A stretch of DNA of 64,000 nt from Sweltsa coloradensis (GCA_024449915.1 JAMZAV010000157.1:62001-126000); one strand, 5' to 3'. Shown: positions 48,736 to 60,785, counted from the first letter of the stretch. Notes: generated by a model not told the origin, from the sequence alone. Made by a program: numbers and translations.

Positions 48736-51059
48736 ACATATTATCTTTCAGTGTTTCTTATTGTTTAACTTTTAAAGCATTTATGATGACAGGTTGATTT
48801 ATATTTTTTAACGACATAAAAAATATATTCAAAAAATTATCATACAATTAAGTTGTAAACATTAATTTAAAAGTGAGGACACAATTTGTTTTATTGGTTG
48901 GCTTGGTTCTTAAGAAGAGCAAATTATTCATTTAAAAATAATTTTTACTGCAGTGTTATAGTAATATCGTTGACGGGTTTGTTTTCAGGAGTATAAATAT
49001 GTATAGACCAAAAAGATTAAATTATATTAAGAATATATTTTTATATGACATGCTTAATTAAAACATTAAAATTATTTGGATACCTTTAAATTGTAATATA
49101 CATTTATCTAGTTTTCCTTGTGATCTTTTTTTACGTAAACAAATGTGATACAGACCAGAGGGTGTATGCAATTGTTTCTACTGCTCCGTCATCAAATGCA
49201 ATTGAAAATTCTGTGCTTGTATTTTATTACCGTGAATAAAATAATTATGTTATTGTAAAATGTCAATAGTTTAAACGTGTATTATATCCTAAGAAATAAG
49301 TTAATTGCTCATCTAAAGTCCCACTCGCTTAGTAACCCAGTTACGGTCGTCTCCCTTCCCTCCACCCTCCTAGATCGCTTAGCTTGGACACCAGTAATGA
49401 GCAGTGATGCGATAGCTGACTTACAGACTCTCGCTCGCTAATTCCTCGTCTTCATTATCCCCCTCCACAAGAAGAGCGCTAGACCGTTTATTGCAGACGC
49501 GCCGATAACAGATCGTCTCGATTAGTCTTTCTGCAAAAACGGCCACATCGATCAACGAATCAGGGTCGACGATGCTGACCTTAGCGCTTAGCTAAGAACT
49601 TTCATGCCAGGGTGTAATTCGGTTTATGGGCAGGATTTTTTCGGATCTTACATGTGGTTCTTTGGCTCGTTGGGGTGAACTGCAGTTTTGCTCCTTAATT
49701 CTACCCGTGCTGCACTTATCACTTTTATGTATTTATTTATTTTACAATTTTATCAATTATCTACACAAATGCTGATTATGCAACTGCTGTTGGTGCATCT
49801 TGTCTTTGGCAAGTTTGCGAAATAAATAACTTTTAAAAGTTGCTTCATAACGAGAAAATAAAACAATTCAACTTTCTGTTTCTTCAAGAAAGACTCAAAA
49901 AAATTAATGTATAAGTTGTTTTAAAAGCCAGCAGTAAAAAAGTCGTAATTAATGTTACGTTCATGTGCTCGGAATTTCGAATAAAGCTCATGAACCGTAT
50001 ATAAAGTTAACTTTTCTGTTTCAGACAGTAAAATGTAAATATAGGATTGTGTTCGACGGGAGTTTGACATCGTAAGAACTTTTTACAGGAACCTCAAATT
50101 CGTTCAAGTTCCCACATAAAAGTAACTTTTAAAGTTCTTGCGGAGGAAAAGGAATCCGCTTATAGTCACCCTCTCAAGGAATTAAAAAGGGAACAACAAT
50201 AGTTAAATAAATTTATAAATTCGTATTTGGATTGGAGTCTACCTACTCAGTCACAGAACATTTATATTCAGTGGGGGACATTAAATTTAAAGTAGATCAT
50301 GCCAACCCTGTAGCGGCGAGATCGACGAGCGAACAATGACCAACTAGAGACCGGCATATATAAGTAGGAAACACCGATCAATCAAGTTGGACACGATTCC
50401 ACCCGCGGACAGCGCAATTCATTCCAAGCACTAACTTTCTATATTTCAAAACGCTTCTAATTGCTAAGGTTGTGAATCAAATTGAGAAAAAGTCAGTTAT
50501 AAAATGCTCTTTAAACCCATCTCTAAAGATGACGAGGGGGTCTATTCACTAATGACAACAGTTGATCGACAGCGACAAGCGACAATAGTCGACCGAAACG
50601 ACAACTTTAGTGACAATAGTCACGCATCTGACTGCAGCCATACAAGTTTACAAGCTGTGTATTGGCAACAATTACACATTTATTATTTTTATACCGTTTG
50701 CCAATGTGACAACTACATACATCAAATGTACGCAATTACAATTTAATTTGGTATGAAGAAAATTCGAGGTGGCAGTTCTCACTAGCTCTTCTTACTAAAG
50801 TTCTGTTGTCGTTTCGGTCGGCTAATTGTCGCTGTCACTTTTAGTAAATAGATCCCCAGTTCTCTCTTGGTATGTCAACATTAGTATTGGACAAAGACAA
50901 GAAATCGATTACGTGGAACAACGTCCTCCGCATACGTGTGGTCGCGCGTATTCCGTCCCCGTACCGGACCACATGTCCCTCCCGCCCCCTTGTCCCTCCC
51001 GCCACTTATTTATTCAGTAAACCAAGACACACACTTATAAATAGATTAGAGCCGATTAG
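48736..51059. other. Unannotated stretch with a compositionally distinct block
   Basis: 49315-49640 is more GC-rich than its flanks, with gctaattcc, gcttagctaag and cgataacagatcg. 50280-50385 shares phrases (gacgagcgaacaatgacc, agagaccggcatata) with 39990-40035 (gacgagcaaacagtgatc, agagacctgtata), another small dispersed repeat. No exon recognised. Confidence 0.35.
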
Positions 51060-51250
51060 TATACACACTGCTCACCGGTGACTGAAGCGACAGTGAGCAT
51101 ATCAAGTGTCTCGTCGTGTGGGAGGCCCGTCCGTGACGTCACGATCACCTGGCGCGTGACTCCCCCGCGCACGTGGCGGTCACGTGACCAGCCAAGCCGC
51201 CATCTTGTCCACTCTCTCATGCGCTACCTAACGGACGTTTTATTGCCGAT
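51060..51250. promoter_or_regulatory. CpG-rich promoter-like island with CRE, E-box and YY1 motifs
   Basis: GTGACGTCAC (51133-51142), GTCACGTGAC (51179-51188) and GCCGCCATCTTG (51196-51207, the complement of the YY1 motif CAAGATGGCGGC) lie within 75 bp. In animal TATA-less promoters the YY1 motif sits just downstream of the start, in the direction of transcription, so a minus-strand transcript starting about 51210-51240 would fit. No coding exon for it was found. Confidence 0.45.
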
Positions 51251-52389
51251 GTCTTTTGTTTTATCATCGGTTATGACTGGGTGGTAATAAAGGGGGGAAG
51301 GGGCGTGGGAAGAGGATTTCGTGTCTGTCAAAAGTGAGGATTATTTTTACATTGAATATAACCACAATATGAGAGCTCAACCCTCACCTTCTATTGTTAC
51401 CCTTATTTTATTGGGTCGACTCAAATTCCCCTCTTTCCTTCCCTTGGCTAATATTATTTAAACCATCCACTTTATAACACCCTCCCCACAGCCCCATTAT
51501 GGAACGATATTCTTTACCCCTGGAGGATAATCTGTCATAGATGCTTCAACTGGGTCGAAACACACATTTAAAATATTTACATATAATATACCGATATTTA
51601 AGTTACATTCTTTATAAATTTTAACAGGAGATAATTCAGGGCTATAGCCTGAGCCATAGTATGTTAACGTTTACCCTGTGAATGAATAACATCTGTTGTT
51701 TTGTACGTTGTATTACAAGTATTTTTCATTACTATTCTAGTCGGCCGTAGTTACTTATAAATCCAAATACTATTCAAAATCGAATCGTTCTCTTAATAAT
51801 GCACGAGTGTACAACACATGGTTCACATACTTAAACTTGTACGGCCAGAATTCTCGACAGCGTAAATCGCCCATTTGGGAACCCCCCGTGGTTCTATATC
51901 TATAAAATAACAATCTAAATTAATCACAACTTAAATAATCACAAATTAGTAGCCCATTTTGTTACGTCAAACTTCTCAAGTAGACATTTATTTAAATCGT
52001 TATATGGCTATTATGATGATGATCCTTGAGCTAAAGTTGGTCTTTAAAATGCATTGTTCCGATTGTAACTACTGTCATAAGCAATTCCAAAGATATAATG
52101 TCTGATAAAGGTTAGTGCATTTAAATGAACCTCCCCTCTTACCCTTCATTCAATATTTAGCTCACAAAAAGTGCCACCAGTTTAAATCGTGTTTTGTTTT
52201 TGTGGCGTTAAGTCTCTCGGTTGTTAATTTACTGCCTAAGTACAGTCTTGAATAGTTTCAACTGTGGCCCATAGAATACTAGTGTATAGGGGTGCATGTG
52301 CCATAACAAAATCCTCTTAGCTTTATGAGAAAATGTAAAAAAAAGTGCCCAAATGAGTGGATTCTATTGTGTGGAGTGGTTAGGGCAAG

Positions 52390-52510
52390 CGGGGTAACCT
52401 AGAGCGCGTGCGCGTCAGGCGGGTCACGTGTTCGGCGCATGCGCGCTGACCAGAGACAATGAGGGAGTCCCCACAACGCGCCACTTCAAGTTGCAAACTG
52501 TAAACCGGGG
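52390..52510. promoter_or_regulatory. CpG-rich promoter-like island with NRF1 sites
   Basis: GCGCATGCGC (52435-52444) is a perfect palindromic NRF1-type site. GCGCGTGCGCG (52404-52414) is a second, and GTCACGTG (52423-52430) lies between them. It has the look of a housekeeping-type promoter, but no exon is attached. Confidence 0.45.
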
Positions 52511-53790
52511 ATGGTTCGTGACGTATGGATTAGATTACGTATGATTGGTATTGACGGGGTGAGTGATGTGTTTAAATCGCGTACGGTCGAGTTTTGACGG
52601 GCTTGACAGTTTCAGATAGGGGTGACTGCTGGTAACAGGTCAATTATTATTCTCGGCTAATTAACCATTCACTTAGCATTTTAATGTGCTAAGCTCTATT
52701 GTTATAAATGAGCTATTCAAATTGGAAAGTTGCTTGATGTGGTTAATGTGTGAACTGACTAAAATTGACATTGATTGTAACAATAATAAAGCAACGACCA
52801 TGACAAAAAAACTACCCTTTGTAGTACAGAGAAATCTCCCGGTATAGGATTGTGTAACGAAGACAAGTAGATGCAGCAGACAACTGAAAATGGTTTTACA
52901 ATTGGTGTCGGATCAAAATGTTCCAATTTGTCTCTCAATTTGTCAGTTTAAAAAGACTTAGCAATACCTATAACATCAATGAGGCTATATTTTAAATAAA
53001 GACTTTAAAGGCCTGTTTCACGATGAAACATTAATAGGCCCTAAAGGTAAACGATTTAAGCAAATTGACAGATTATGAAACAATTATAAGTAAAACAACA
53101 ACTTATTGAATAAAGAGTATTGTTTAGGTTTTATTAAATTATTAACTTGCATGATATTTATAAATAATTGACATTACATGTCCTCACTTAATCTTAGATA
53201 CTTGTCTAAACACCTCGTAAACACTCACAAGGCTTCATTTACCTTTCATTACCTTTCTTTCATTTTCATTTACTTAAATTTGTCCTATGGTGATGCATTC
53301 ACTTTTACACTTATTGATACTATTACGCAAGTTCATTGTACACATTATCTCTCAGAAATTACTGTTGTGCGTAATGAAAGATATAATACACTCTTAATTT
53401 ATTGGGCTATTGAGGTCGGCCTTTTTCTCAGCATGTGTATAAATTTTCTCAAAATTATTATAGAAATAAATAAATTTAAAAACTGATGCATTCGACTCGT
53501 TCAACAAACAAAAAACTTCTGACCTTACTCTTAAAGAAATCCGACTAAAAGGCACCTAACACCAGACCCACAAGCTTTATGAATTCATTGAAACAAGATC
53601 CTTAATTTAAACAGATTTGCCTAAGCTTTCAATTGGTCAATCTTCATTTGCATATGTTCCATTCAATCACCCTCTGCTTATAGGGGTGCCCTTATTCATC
53701 CCCCCACTTGACTCCACTCATTACCATATTGTCAAAAGACTTTTCATACAATTTAAAGGTTAAAATAAAAATTCTCGAAAAAATTGTCAC
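52511..53790. other. Unannotated AT-rich stretch
   Basis: A 102-codon ORF at 53178-53486 has hydrophobic patches but no signal, domain or splice support, and is probably chance. Confidence 0.4.
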
Positions 53791-53794
53791 CAGT

Positions 53795-53990
53795 TTAATT
53801 GGAGTCGCCGGAAGTAATGCTTTAATCCTGCGCGTGTGCCCGTGAGAGGCTGCGCACACTTAGCGCAACGGACGCGTGATTGCGCACGTGTCGGCTGGAC
53901 TGCGATGACCGCGCGCACGTGGTCAGAACGTCGGGTGGGGAGATAACTCACTGGGGTGGGACCACCTACAGGTTGGCCGGACACCCAGAT
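53795..53990. promoter_or_regulatory. CpG-rich island with an ETS-type site
   Basis: GCCGGAAGT (53807-53815) is a perfect ETS core, followed by gcgcgtgtgcc, gctgcgcaca, gcgcacgtg and gcgcacgtgg. The 71-codon minus-strand ORF over it is unrecognised. Third such island in 3 kb. Confidence 0.4.
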
Positions 53991-54751
53991 GAGAGATGAC
54001 AATACTAGAGTGATTTATTTGTACTATTATACATTTTATCTATCCAGCTCATTTAAACTTATTAACAAAGGAAGTTATACACAGTGCATAAAAGATAATA
54101 AAAAGTTCTTAAAAAATTAACAAAATCTTATAAAAAAACAGCTATTTACGTTAAACTGAGCAAAAGATCTTTGACAACTGTACATTAATTATTCCTTTTT
54201 TGCAAGGTTTATCAATTAATAATAAATGTATAACTACATTTGTAAGTTTTATATTTAGGGAAGTCTATCGTTATATAAATTAAAATTAAACATTAAAATA
54301 CAAAATTTTAAAGATAAAATACAACAAATAAATGGGAAATGCAAATGAAACAATCCCTTAAATTATCGCTTTTCTCTTGTTTGACATATCCATAACAATA
54401 TATCTTCGAATAAATGGAATAAGTTACTTTAAAACGTGATATTTTATTCGAAAATTTTGGGCAATAATTACTCATAACACAACTTTTAAAACAATGTTTA
54501 AAGTTTAAATACAGTGTTGTCTTTTAACATTATTTTATAATAGTGTATTGAATTATGATGTTGGAATGCGAATGTAAAAAATAATGTCTGTATTAAATAA
54601 TATTTTTTGGTTACTAATTTTATGTGGGCCTATGTCAAAATAAAATAAAATGTCAAAACTAAAAGAAATATTTAATTATCATTAACAAAGTATAATAATA
54701 TAATATGTAACATTTTGAAATATAAAAACAGATCAAGGTGTTAATTCATTA

Positions 54752-55515
54752 ACTAGGAAAACGCTTAAGTCCCGCCGCGTTGATGGATGAGCGTTTTTTG
54801 TAAGTTTTTTGTTTGCGTTTTTTGCGTTTGTTTGCACTTTTCCTTTGCAAGTGCTTTTTGAATGTATTGAAGGTGATTGTTGTCAAATTTCTATTGTTAC
54901 TTGTTAATTGGTATTATAAACCCCAAAAAAACTCATATTTAAACCTTTATTTCTGTGGATTCTGGCTAACTTTTTCAACTTTTTCTTTCAAAAGGTACTA
55001 CATCACCATAATCTTAATGTCCATATGAAATCTGAACGTTGAAGTCCCACCCGTTTGGTCAGAATCGGCCCAAGTGTGACGAAAATATCGCACTAAAAAT
55101 TGAAAAACTTATATTATAACCTTTATTTCTATGGATTCTGGCTAACTATTTCAACTTTTTCTTTCAAAATGTACTATATCACCATAACCTTAATGTCAAT
55201 GTGACATGTGAACGTTGTAGCCCTACCCGTTTGGTCAGAATCGGCCAAAATGTCACGAAAATATCGCACTAAAAATCGTAAAAGTACGATATTCATGAGA
55301 AATATTTCTTCGGTTGTACCCAAAAACAATACACCTCTTAAGTTCAGAGAAAACGAAGGTCCCCTACAATTTTCATCAAGATCGCATAAACCGTTTGCCC
55401 GGAATCGAGCGAACAAACAGACAGAAAAAAAAAAAAAAAAAAAAAAAAAAAAACACCCGAGCTAAATTTTTTGGGGGTCAGTGAAATTGAAGTCTTCGCT
55501 TCGCTCATCCAATTA
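54752..55515 (+). mobile_element. Family A element, copy 3, with internal duplication
   Basis: Starts actaggaaaacgcttaagtc and ends cttcgctcatccaatt. It sits exactly at the inner edge of the outer left arm. It carries a tandem duplication of 176 bp that the other copies lack (tctggctaac at 54961 and 55137) and an A run at about 55425-55453. Confidence 0.85.
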
Positions 55516-55534
55516 TTGTTCTTAAGTCTATTGT

Positions 55535-56300
55535 ACCACCTCTGGCCGATAATTTGAAAGTCGAAGAAACATGTCTGAAAAGTTTGCTGAATGAAAGAAG
55601 GTCTTTAAAATAACAGAAAAAAATGTGATTTTTTTGGGCGGGACGTAACCTCACTTTTGGAAATTATATTTAGATTTTTGGACAAAAGTGTAATATACAA
55701 GACTAGTTCAAAATTAAATTTTGAGAATCGGTTTTCTGGACATAGTTTCTAAACACCTTTAGCTATAACTTGATTATAGCTAAAATAGTTTTCTGAAAAT
55801 AACAGTTGGTGTACGAATTTTTTTGTCAAACGGTACAAATACGAGTTTTGTACCGTTTGACAAAAAAATTCGTACACCAACTGTGGTGTTTAGGTCTAGG
55901 TGTTTAGAAACTATGTCCAGAAAACCGATTCTCAAAATATAATTTTGAACCACCTCTGGCCGATAATTTGAAAGTCGAAGAAACATGTCTGAAAAGTTTG
56001 CTGAATGAAAGAAGGCCTTTAAAATAACAGGAAAAAAATGTGAATTTTTTGGGCGGGACATAACCCCACTTTTGGAAATTATATTTAGATTTTTGGACAA
56101 AAGTGTTACATACAAGACTAGTTCAAAATTGAATTTTGAGAATCGGTTTTCTGGACATAGTTTCTAAACACCTTTAGCTTTAACTTGATTATAGCTAAAA
56201 TAGTTTTCTGAAAATAACAGTTGGTATACGAATTTTTTTGTCAAACGGTACAAAACTCGTATTTGTACCGTTTGACAAAAAAATTCGTACACCAAGTTTG
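55535..56300 (+). repeat. Tandem duplication, period 414 bp, each unit with a hairpin
   Basis: accacctctggccgataat occurs at 55535 and 55949, and the units stay co-linear to about 55880 and 56295. Each ends in a hairpin made of tttttgtcaaacggtacaaa and its complement (centred about 55850 and 56255). Unit 1 continues with an inverted piece (gtttagaaactatgtccag) that folds back on itself. Confidence 0.9.
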
Positions 56301-56447
56301 CTGGTCCAGCAGAAAGTTTTGCTGGAATTACAGAGCGTTATGCTGGTTCAGCAAAACATACTGCTGTACCAGCATAATGTTCTGTAATCCCAGCAAAACA
56401 TTCTGCTGCCTTAAGACAAGATGTCGCTCGTTCGTGGCAAAAACAAA

Positions 56448-56453
56448 TTTATT
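56448..56453 (-). terminator. Poly(A) signal for the minus-strand candidate gene
   Basis: AATAAA on the minus strand, 78 bp after the TAA, followed by tttgtttttgcc. Confidence 0.5.
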
Positions 56454-56530
56454 AAAAGATCACAATGTTATAATAATACAATTATTTTTACCAAAAAATT
56501 CACACAGATACACGCGAGAGTTATTCGATA

Positions 56531-56835
56531 TTAAGAAAACACACGACGGCATTGTTCCTTTTTTCCTCCGACAATCACAAATGGTTGTATAGTTTGCTTC
56601 AAAGTTTCTGTACTCTTGCCGCCTTCCGTTGTTGTCTCGTTATCTGCAACGAAGTTGTAATTTTGTAATTAGCTATTTATCTGAGTTTATCAGCACGGTA
56701 CATATTAGGTATAATACATAATAATAATTGTACTATATAATCACATGTTGTATTATACATACCTTTATTATTTGCAACTACTTTGTTGTTAAACCTCACA
56801 GTCATAGGTAAGGTAACTGGCAAGTAAACGACCAT
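56531..56835 (-). CDS. Two-exon candidate gene, 61 residues, unrecognised
   Basis: Exon 1 (56835-56763) starts MVVYLPVTLPMTVRFNNK with a strong start context (AnnATGG) and ends at the donor AAAG|gtatgt. The intron is 119 bp, with a branch-like gctaat and the acceptor gttgcag. Exon 2 (56643-56531) continues in frame (DNETTTEGGKSTETLK, then QPFVIVGGKKEQCRR) to TAA. An in-frame TAG upstream of the start rules out a longer 5' end without another exon. The product is small and polar with no signal peptide, membrane segment or known domain. It could be a captured host gene fragment, a transposon accessory protein, or chance; the co-occurrence of promoter motif, start context, splice sites and poly(A) signal argues against chance. 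Confidence 0.45.
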
Positions 56836-56916
56836 GCTTGATGCTCGGTGCTTCACTTTGCTATTTCTTCCTCGTGGCGTGCGCACTGTAAGCTATCTCG
56901 TCAAATCTCGCGCAGG

Positions 56917-56926
56917 TCTCGCGAGG
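56917..56926 (-). promoter_or_regulatory. TCTCGCGAG promoter-type motif
   Basis: TCTCGCGAGG matches the palindromic TCTCGCGAGA core-promoter motif at 9 of 10 positions, 82 bp upstream of the candidate ATG. It lies in a locally CpG-rich stretch (56870-56930) of otherwise AT-rich DNA. Confidence 0.5.
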
Positions 56927-57199
56927 TAGCTTGCAATACATATCGCTACATTCGAATCAGCAAAACGTTCGGTAAATTTAGCATAATATTTCGCTGCAAC
57001 AGCAGAATGTTTGGCTAAGTACCAACTAGCAAAATATTTTTTGTTGCAGCGAAATATCATGCTGGATTCTTTATTTTAGAGTAAGCAATAATTGTATTGC
57101 TGTTTCAGCATACCTGTTCTGTTAAATTCACCGAAAATATTGCTGGAACAGCAAAATAAAGTTATCAATAATTGTTTGGTAAATATTTTTCTCTGTGTA

Positions 57200-60190
57200 C
57201 CCACCCGGGGGCCTATCAGAAATGCCTTTATATCTTAAAATGGTATAAAACATACAAATTAAAATAAAAATGTAAAATGTAACATGTAACAAATAAATGC
57301 AAAAAACAAATAAAACAACCCCTTAACCTTTTAATTGGGATAATAATATAACTTATTGCTTTTCTCTTGTTTGACATATCCATAACAACATATCTTCGAA
57401 TAAATGGAATGTCACGCCAAGTGACTTTTCCATAGACTGTGAAATGCTTTTCCCATTGCGGTTACTACACCGACATTAAAATGAAGGTTAGTTGGATGAT
57501 GGGGGGTGGGGGGACTCCTTTTTTTAAAGGAGATTGAGTTACCGTATTCAAATTATCTTCGCAAAGATGTAGATCGTATACTATGTTTTAACATGTTTTT
57601 TATCCTAGGTCCTCATGATCATGCTTCTCGAACATTTTGACTCCGCTTTGTAATAACTTAGTTTGTCCCTTTTAAATTTCCTAACGAGTATTCCCTGCAT
57701 CTAACTGTGATACTGTGTAGACTTGTTTCTATGTTGTTATTTTATATTATAACTGTCAAAATAACAACCATTTTTAATTTTTCAAGAACGTTCTTATATT
57801 GGTGTATTCTTTCAGTAGAAGTTCTCTTATAAAATACAAGCGGATTTGTGTATACCTAATATAAGTACAAGCACGGGAACGGGAAATTTCTAAAGTCAAC
57901 TTCTACTAAGTCAACTGGTTTTCGAAGAACTCGAATAAAATAGTGATCATTTACGTTTTTGGTGGAGGTGCCGGGTACGGAAAATTGGAAAATTTAGTGA
58001 GCACAGTGATCAACAAGTTGTGTTTGTGTAACGTTATGGTTTTGCTTAAGGCAAGAAAATAAGTTTTCCAAAATTCCTATTTAACAGTAGTTTTGGAGTA
58101 AGAACACCATAAATAGTATTTTGAAATGACATATTGCCTTAATTGATTTTTTGCGTTTTCCGGTATTTAATAAAAAAAATCGTGCAACTCAAGATTTTAA
58201 AGATACACATTTCAAAATATCACATTTCCTGGTCACGGCCGGATAAGTGTAAACTTGCGATAAAAATATCAGCTATCCAACTCGTATACTTTTTTTTATT
58301 AAATGATCCACAAAAAATGCTTTAAAACTACGCAATATTAGGAGTACGTTTGGACGTTTTTTTTTTTCAAAAATAGTTTCGGTCTTCATTATTACTCCAA
58401 AACTACTGTTTTATAGTTATTTTAGAACACTATTTTCGTGACTGCAGTCATAAAACTAAAAAATAATTTAATAAATATAATAAAGTAGGCCTGCCATGCA
58501 CAATTAAATTTTAACACAACAACAGAATATTTAGGTCAAGTTTTTCAACAGTCAATATGGAATAGCATTCTAGTGTAAGACCAGTCAACAATTAAAATAT
58601 CAGAGACAGAATAATTACGAAAAACTCATATTTTTAACGAGTGTTTAAACCAACCGGATTGTACACCGATGCGGGCTGCTTTACACCCCAACGCTTTCAT
58701 AACAGTTGTAAACAAAAAAGTCAATCAACTAAAAACAATAATTTTTATTTCATCAAATAAAAATGATTTTATCAGAAATACAGCACAAACGTTCTGATTC
58801 GTATCGCTCGAACGTTCAGTGTTTTTGTCAGTGTTTTCATTGAGCTCGATGTGGTTCGCTTTTAAATAAAATGCGAATAGATGTTTGATGTGATTTGACG
58901 CCGCAATATGTGATACGATGAAGTGAAATGTGACAACACAATACGAGGAAGTTATCAAAACAAACTGTAACTGTTTCGGAATAAAAGTGTATGTTTCAAT
59001 GATAATTGCAAAATGTACATACATACAGTTAGTAGATATCAAGAGATTGCAGTAGAACTGTATTGTATACTATGAACACTTCACACACAGTATTATAATA
59101 TATAATAAATTTATATTGTTATATTATATAGAAGTCAAATTTTACATCTCTGTTTAAAACTATACATTGTTGTATGGAAATCAATCCAGAAAAGTTAATC
59201 TCGGCGGTGTATCGAACCCTGGTTTTCAACTTGATGTTTTGTAAATACATCTATAAAAATAGGCTTTAGTTGAAAATGTCAAAAATTGCAATTAGTCTAT
59301 GTAAAATAATAGATATTTATCAATATAGGCTCGTTTCTAATCTTTTGTTAGTTTTTATTTTATATATGTAACACAAACACAACTTGGTTGGATAAAGTTG
59401 GTCAATGTGCTCACTATTTTTTTCAATTTTCCGTACCCGGCACCTCCACCAAAAAAGTGAATTAAAATGATTTTATTCGAGTTCTTCGACAATCTGTTGA
59501 CTTAGTAATTGTTGCGCTCCCTTTTTTAATCTTCCGTCCCCGTGCTTGTACTGATATTTGGTATATAAATCAGCTAGTATTTTGTAAGAGAACTTCTACT
59601 GAAAGAATACACCAATATAAGAACGTTCTTGAAAAATTAATAATGGTTGTTATTTTGACAGTTATAATATAAAATAACAACATAGAAACAAGTCTACACA
59701 GTACTACAGTTAGATGCAGGGAATACTCGTTAGGAAGGGACAAACTAAGTTATTACAAAGCGGAGTCAAAATGTTCGAGAATCATAATCATGAGGATCTA
59801 GGATAAAAACATGTGAATACAAAGTATACGATCTACATCTTTGCGAAGATAATTTGAATATGGTAACTCAATCTCCTTTAAAAAAATAAGAGTCCCCCCA
59901 CCCCCCATCATCCAACTAACCTTCATTTTAATGTCGGTGTAGTAAACGCAATGGGAAAAGCATTTCACAGTCTATGGAAAAGTCACTTTCCATTTATTCG
60001 AAGATATGTTGTTATGGATATGTCAAACAAGAGAAAAGCAATATTATTATCCCAATTAAAAGGTTAAGGGGTTGTTTTATTTGTTTTTCGCATTTATTTG
60101 TTACATGTTACATTTTACATTTTTATTTTAATTTGTATGTTTTATACCATTTTAAGAAATAAAGGCATTTCTGATAGGCCCCCGGGTGGG
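57200..60190. mobile_element. Inner 3-kb element with about 830-bp inverted arms
   Basis: The left arm 57200-58034 is the inverse of about 59368-60190. The ends read cccacccgggggcctatcag and its complement, flanked by TA on both sides (57198-57199, 60191-60192). Within the arms, a g/c-rich patch (ggggggtggggggactcc), gcacggg, and ggtggaggtgccgggtacgg are conserved in both. The 1.3-kb centre holds a family B foldback and a 105-codon minus-strand ORF (58725-59042) with no recognised domain. Confidence 0.85.
58087..58450. mobile_element. Family B foldback element, copy 2
   Basis: Flanked by ttttggagtaagaac (58090) and its inverse tactccaaaactactg (about 58393). The interior matches the copy at 3600-4215 (atccaactcgtatac, aatgatccacaaaaaatgct, gcaatatta-gagta). 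Confidence 0.65.
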
Positions 60191-60526
60191 TATGCCCCCA
60201 TCCCCCCTAAATAAGTCCCAATTATTTCTGTAACAATTAATAAGAATCGTGCATTTTGGGCTAGAAGCATGACATTTGGTGTACACTCCGGGTCTGGAGC
60301 ACGTGTTTTGCACAGTTCTTGGTTGTATAGACATCAAAACACCTTTATTTTTCTGTGACGTTTGGGAGATATATCGCAGATCTTACAGGAAGGGCAACTC
60401 GAATTTATTCTAAGCCCGTACCCGGCACCTCCACCATTTCCATAGAAACATTCTAGAACATATTATCATGCACGTGAGATCCTACCTCGCAGGTCTGCAA
60501 CTATTACTGAAGGTTATTGACTAAGG

Positions 60527-60785
60527 ACCGACAGTGTTGGCTCGGGCGCTAAGCGCGCGACTCTATTCGGGAGGTCCCGGGTTCAAATCCCGTCGAGACC
60601 GGGAATCCTGACTGAAGTTTTTTTTCCGAGGTTTTCCTCAGTCGTTAATGGAATGCAAGGGATTGAGTCCTCTTAAACAGCTCTTGGACATCCCTTCACA
60701 ATTGTCCTATCCGCAACATACCTAGTTAGACACCCGAAGAGGGGCATGAATTGCACCCTGGGCAGGCTTTCCTACAAAAAACTAT
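60527..60785 (+). mobile_element. Best-preserved full-length tRNA-derived SINE
   Basis: gacagtgttggctcgggcgc (box A), cccgggttcaaatcccg (box B), gggaatcctgactgaag, gaggttttcctcagtcg, attgagtcctcttaaacag, ggacatcccttcacaattg, ctatccgcaacatacctag, cacccgaagaggggcatga and ctgggcaggctttcc, then aaaaaactattattatt. It lies between the inner and outer element arms. Confidence 0.92.

Larger units (their letters stand above)
56300..57197. mobile_element. Element with CAGCA/TGCTG subterminal repeats around a small gene
   Basis: 56300-56410 and 56955-57180 are dense in tgctgg, ccagca, cagcaaaac and gctggaa words in both orientations. The 540 bp between them are free of such words and contain the spliced minus-strand candidate gene. 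Clustered short subterminal repeats on both sides are typical of transposase-binding ends. The class is unknown. Confidence 0.6.

Noticed and set aside
53178..53486. 102-codon ORF with hydrophobic segments, considered as a small membrane protein
   Set aside because: Composition mirrors the AT-rich base composition; no promoter, poly(A) or splice context around it.
55780..56115. 111-codon minus-strand ORF
   Set aside because: It lies across the 414-bp tandem duplication and its hairpin, and is not preserved between the two units.
58725..59042. 105-codon minus-strand ORF in the centre of the inner inverted element, considered as a transposase remnant
   Set aside because: No catalytic motif, no DNA-binding motif and no similarity I recognise; length is within chance for AT-rich sequence with this composition.
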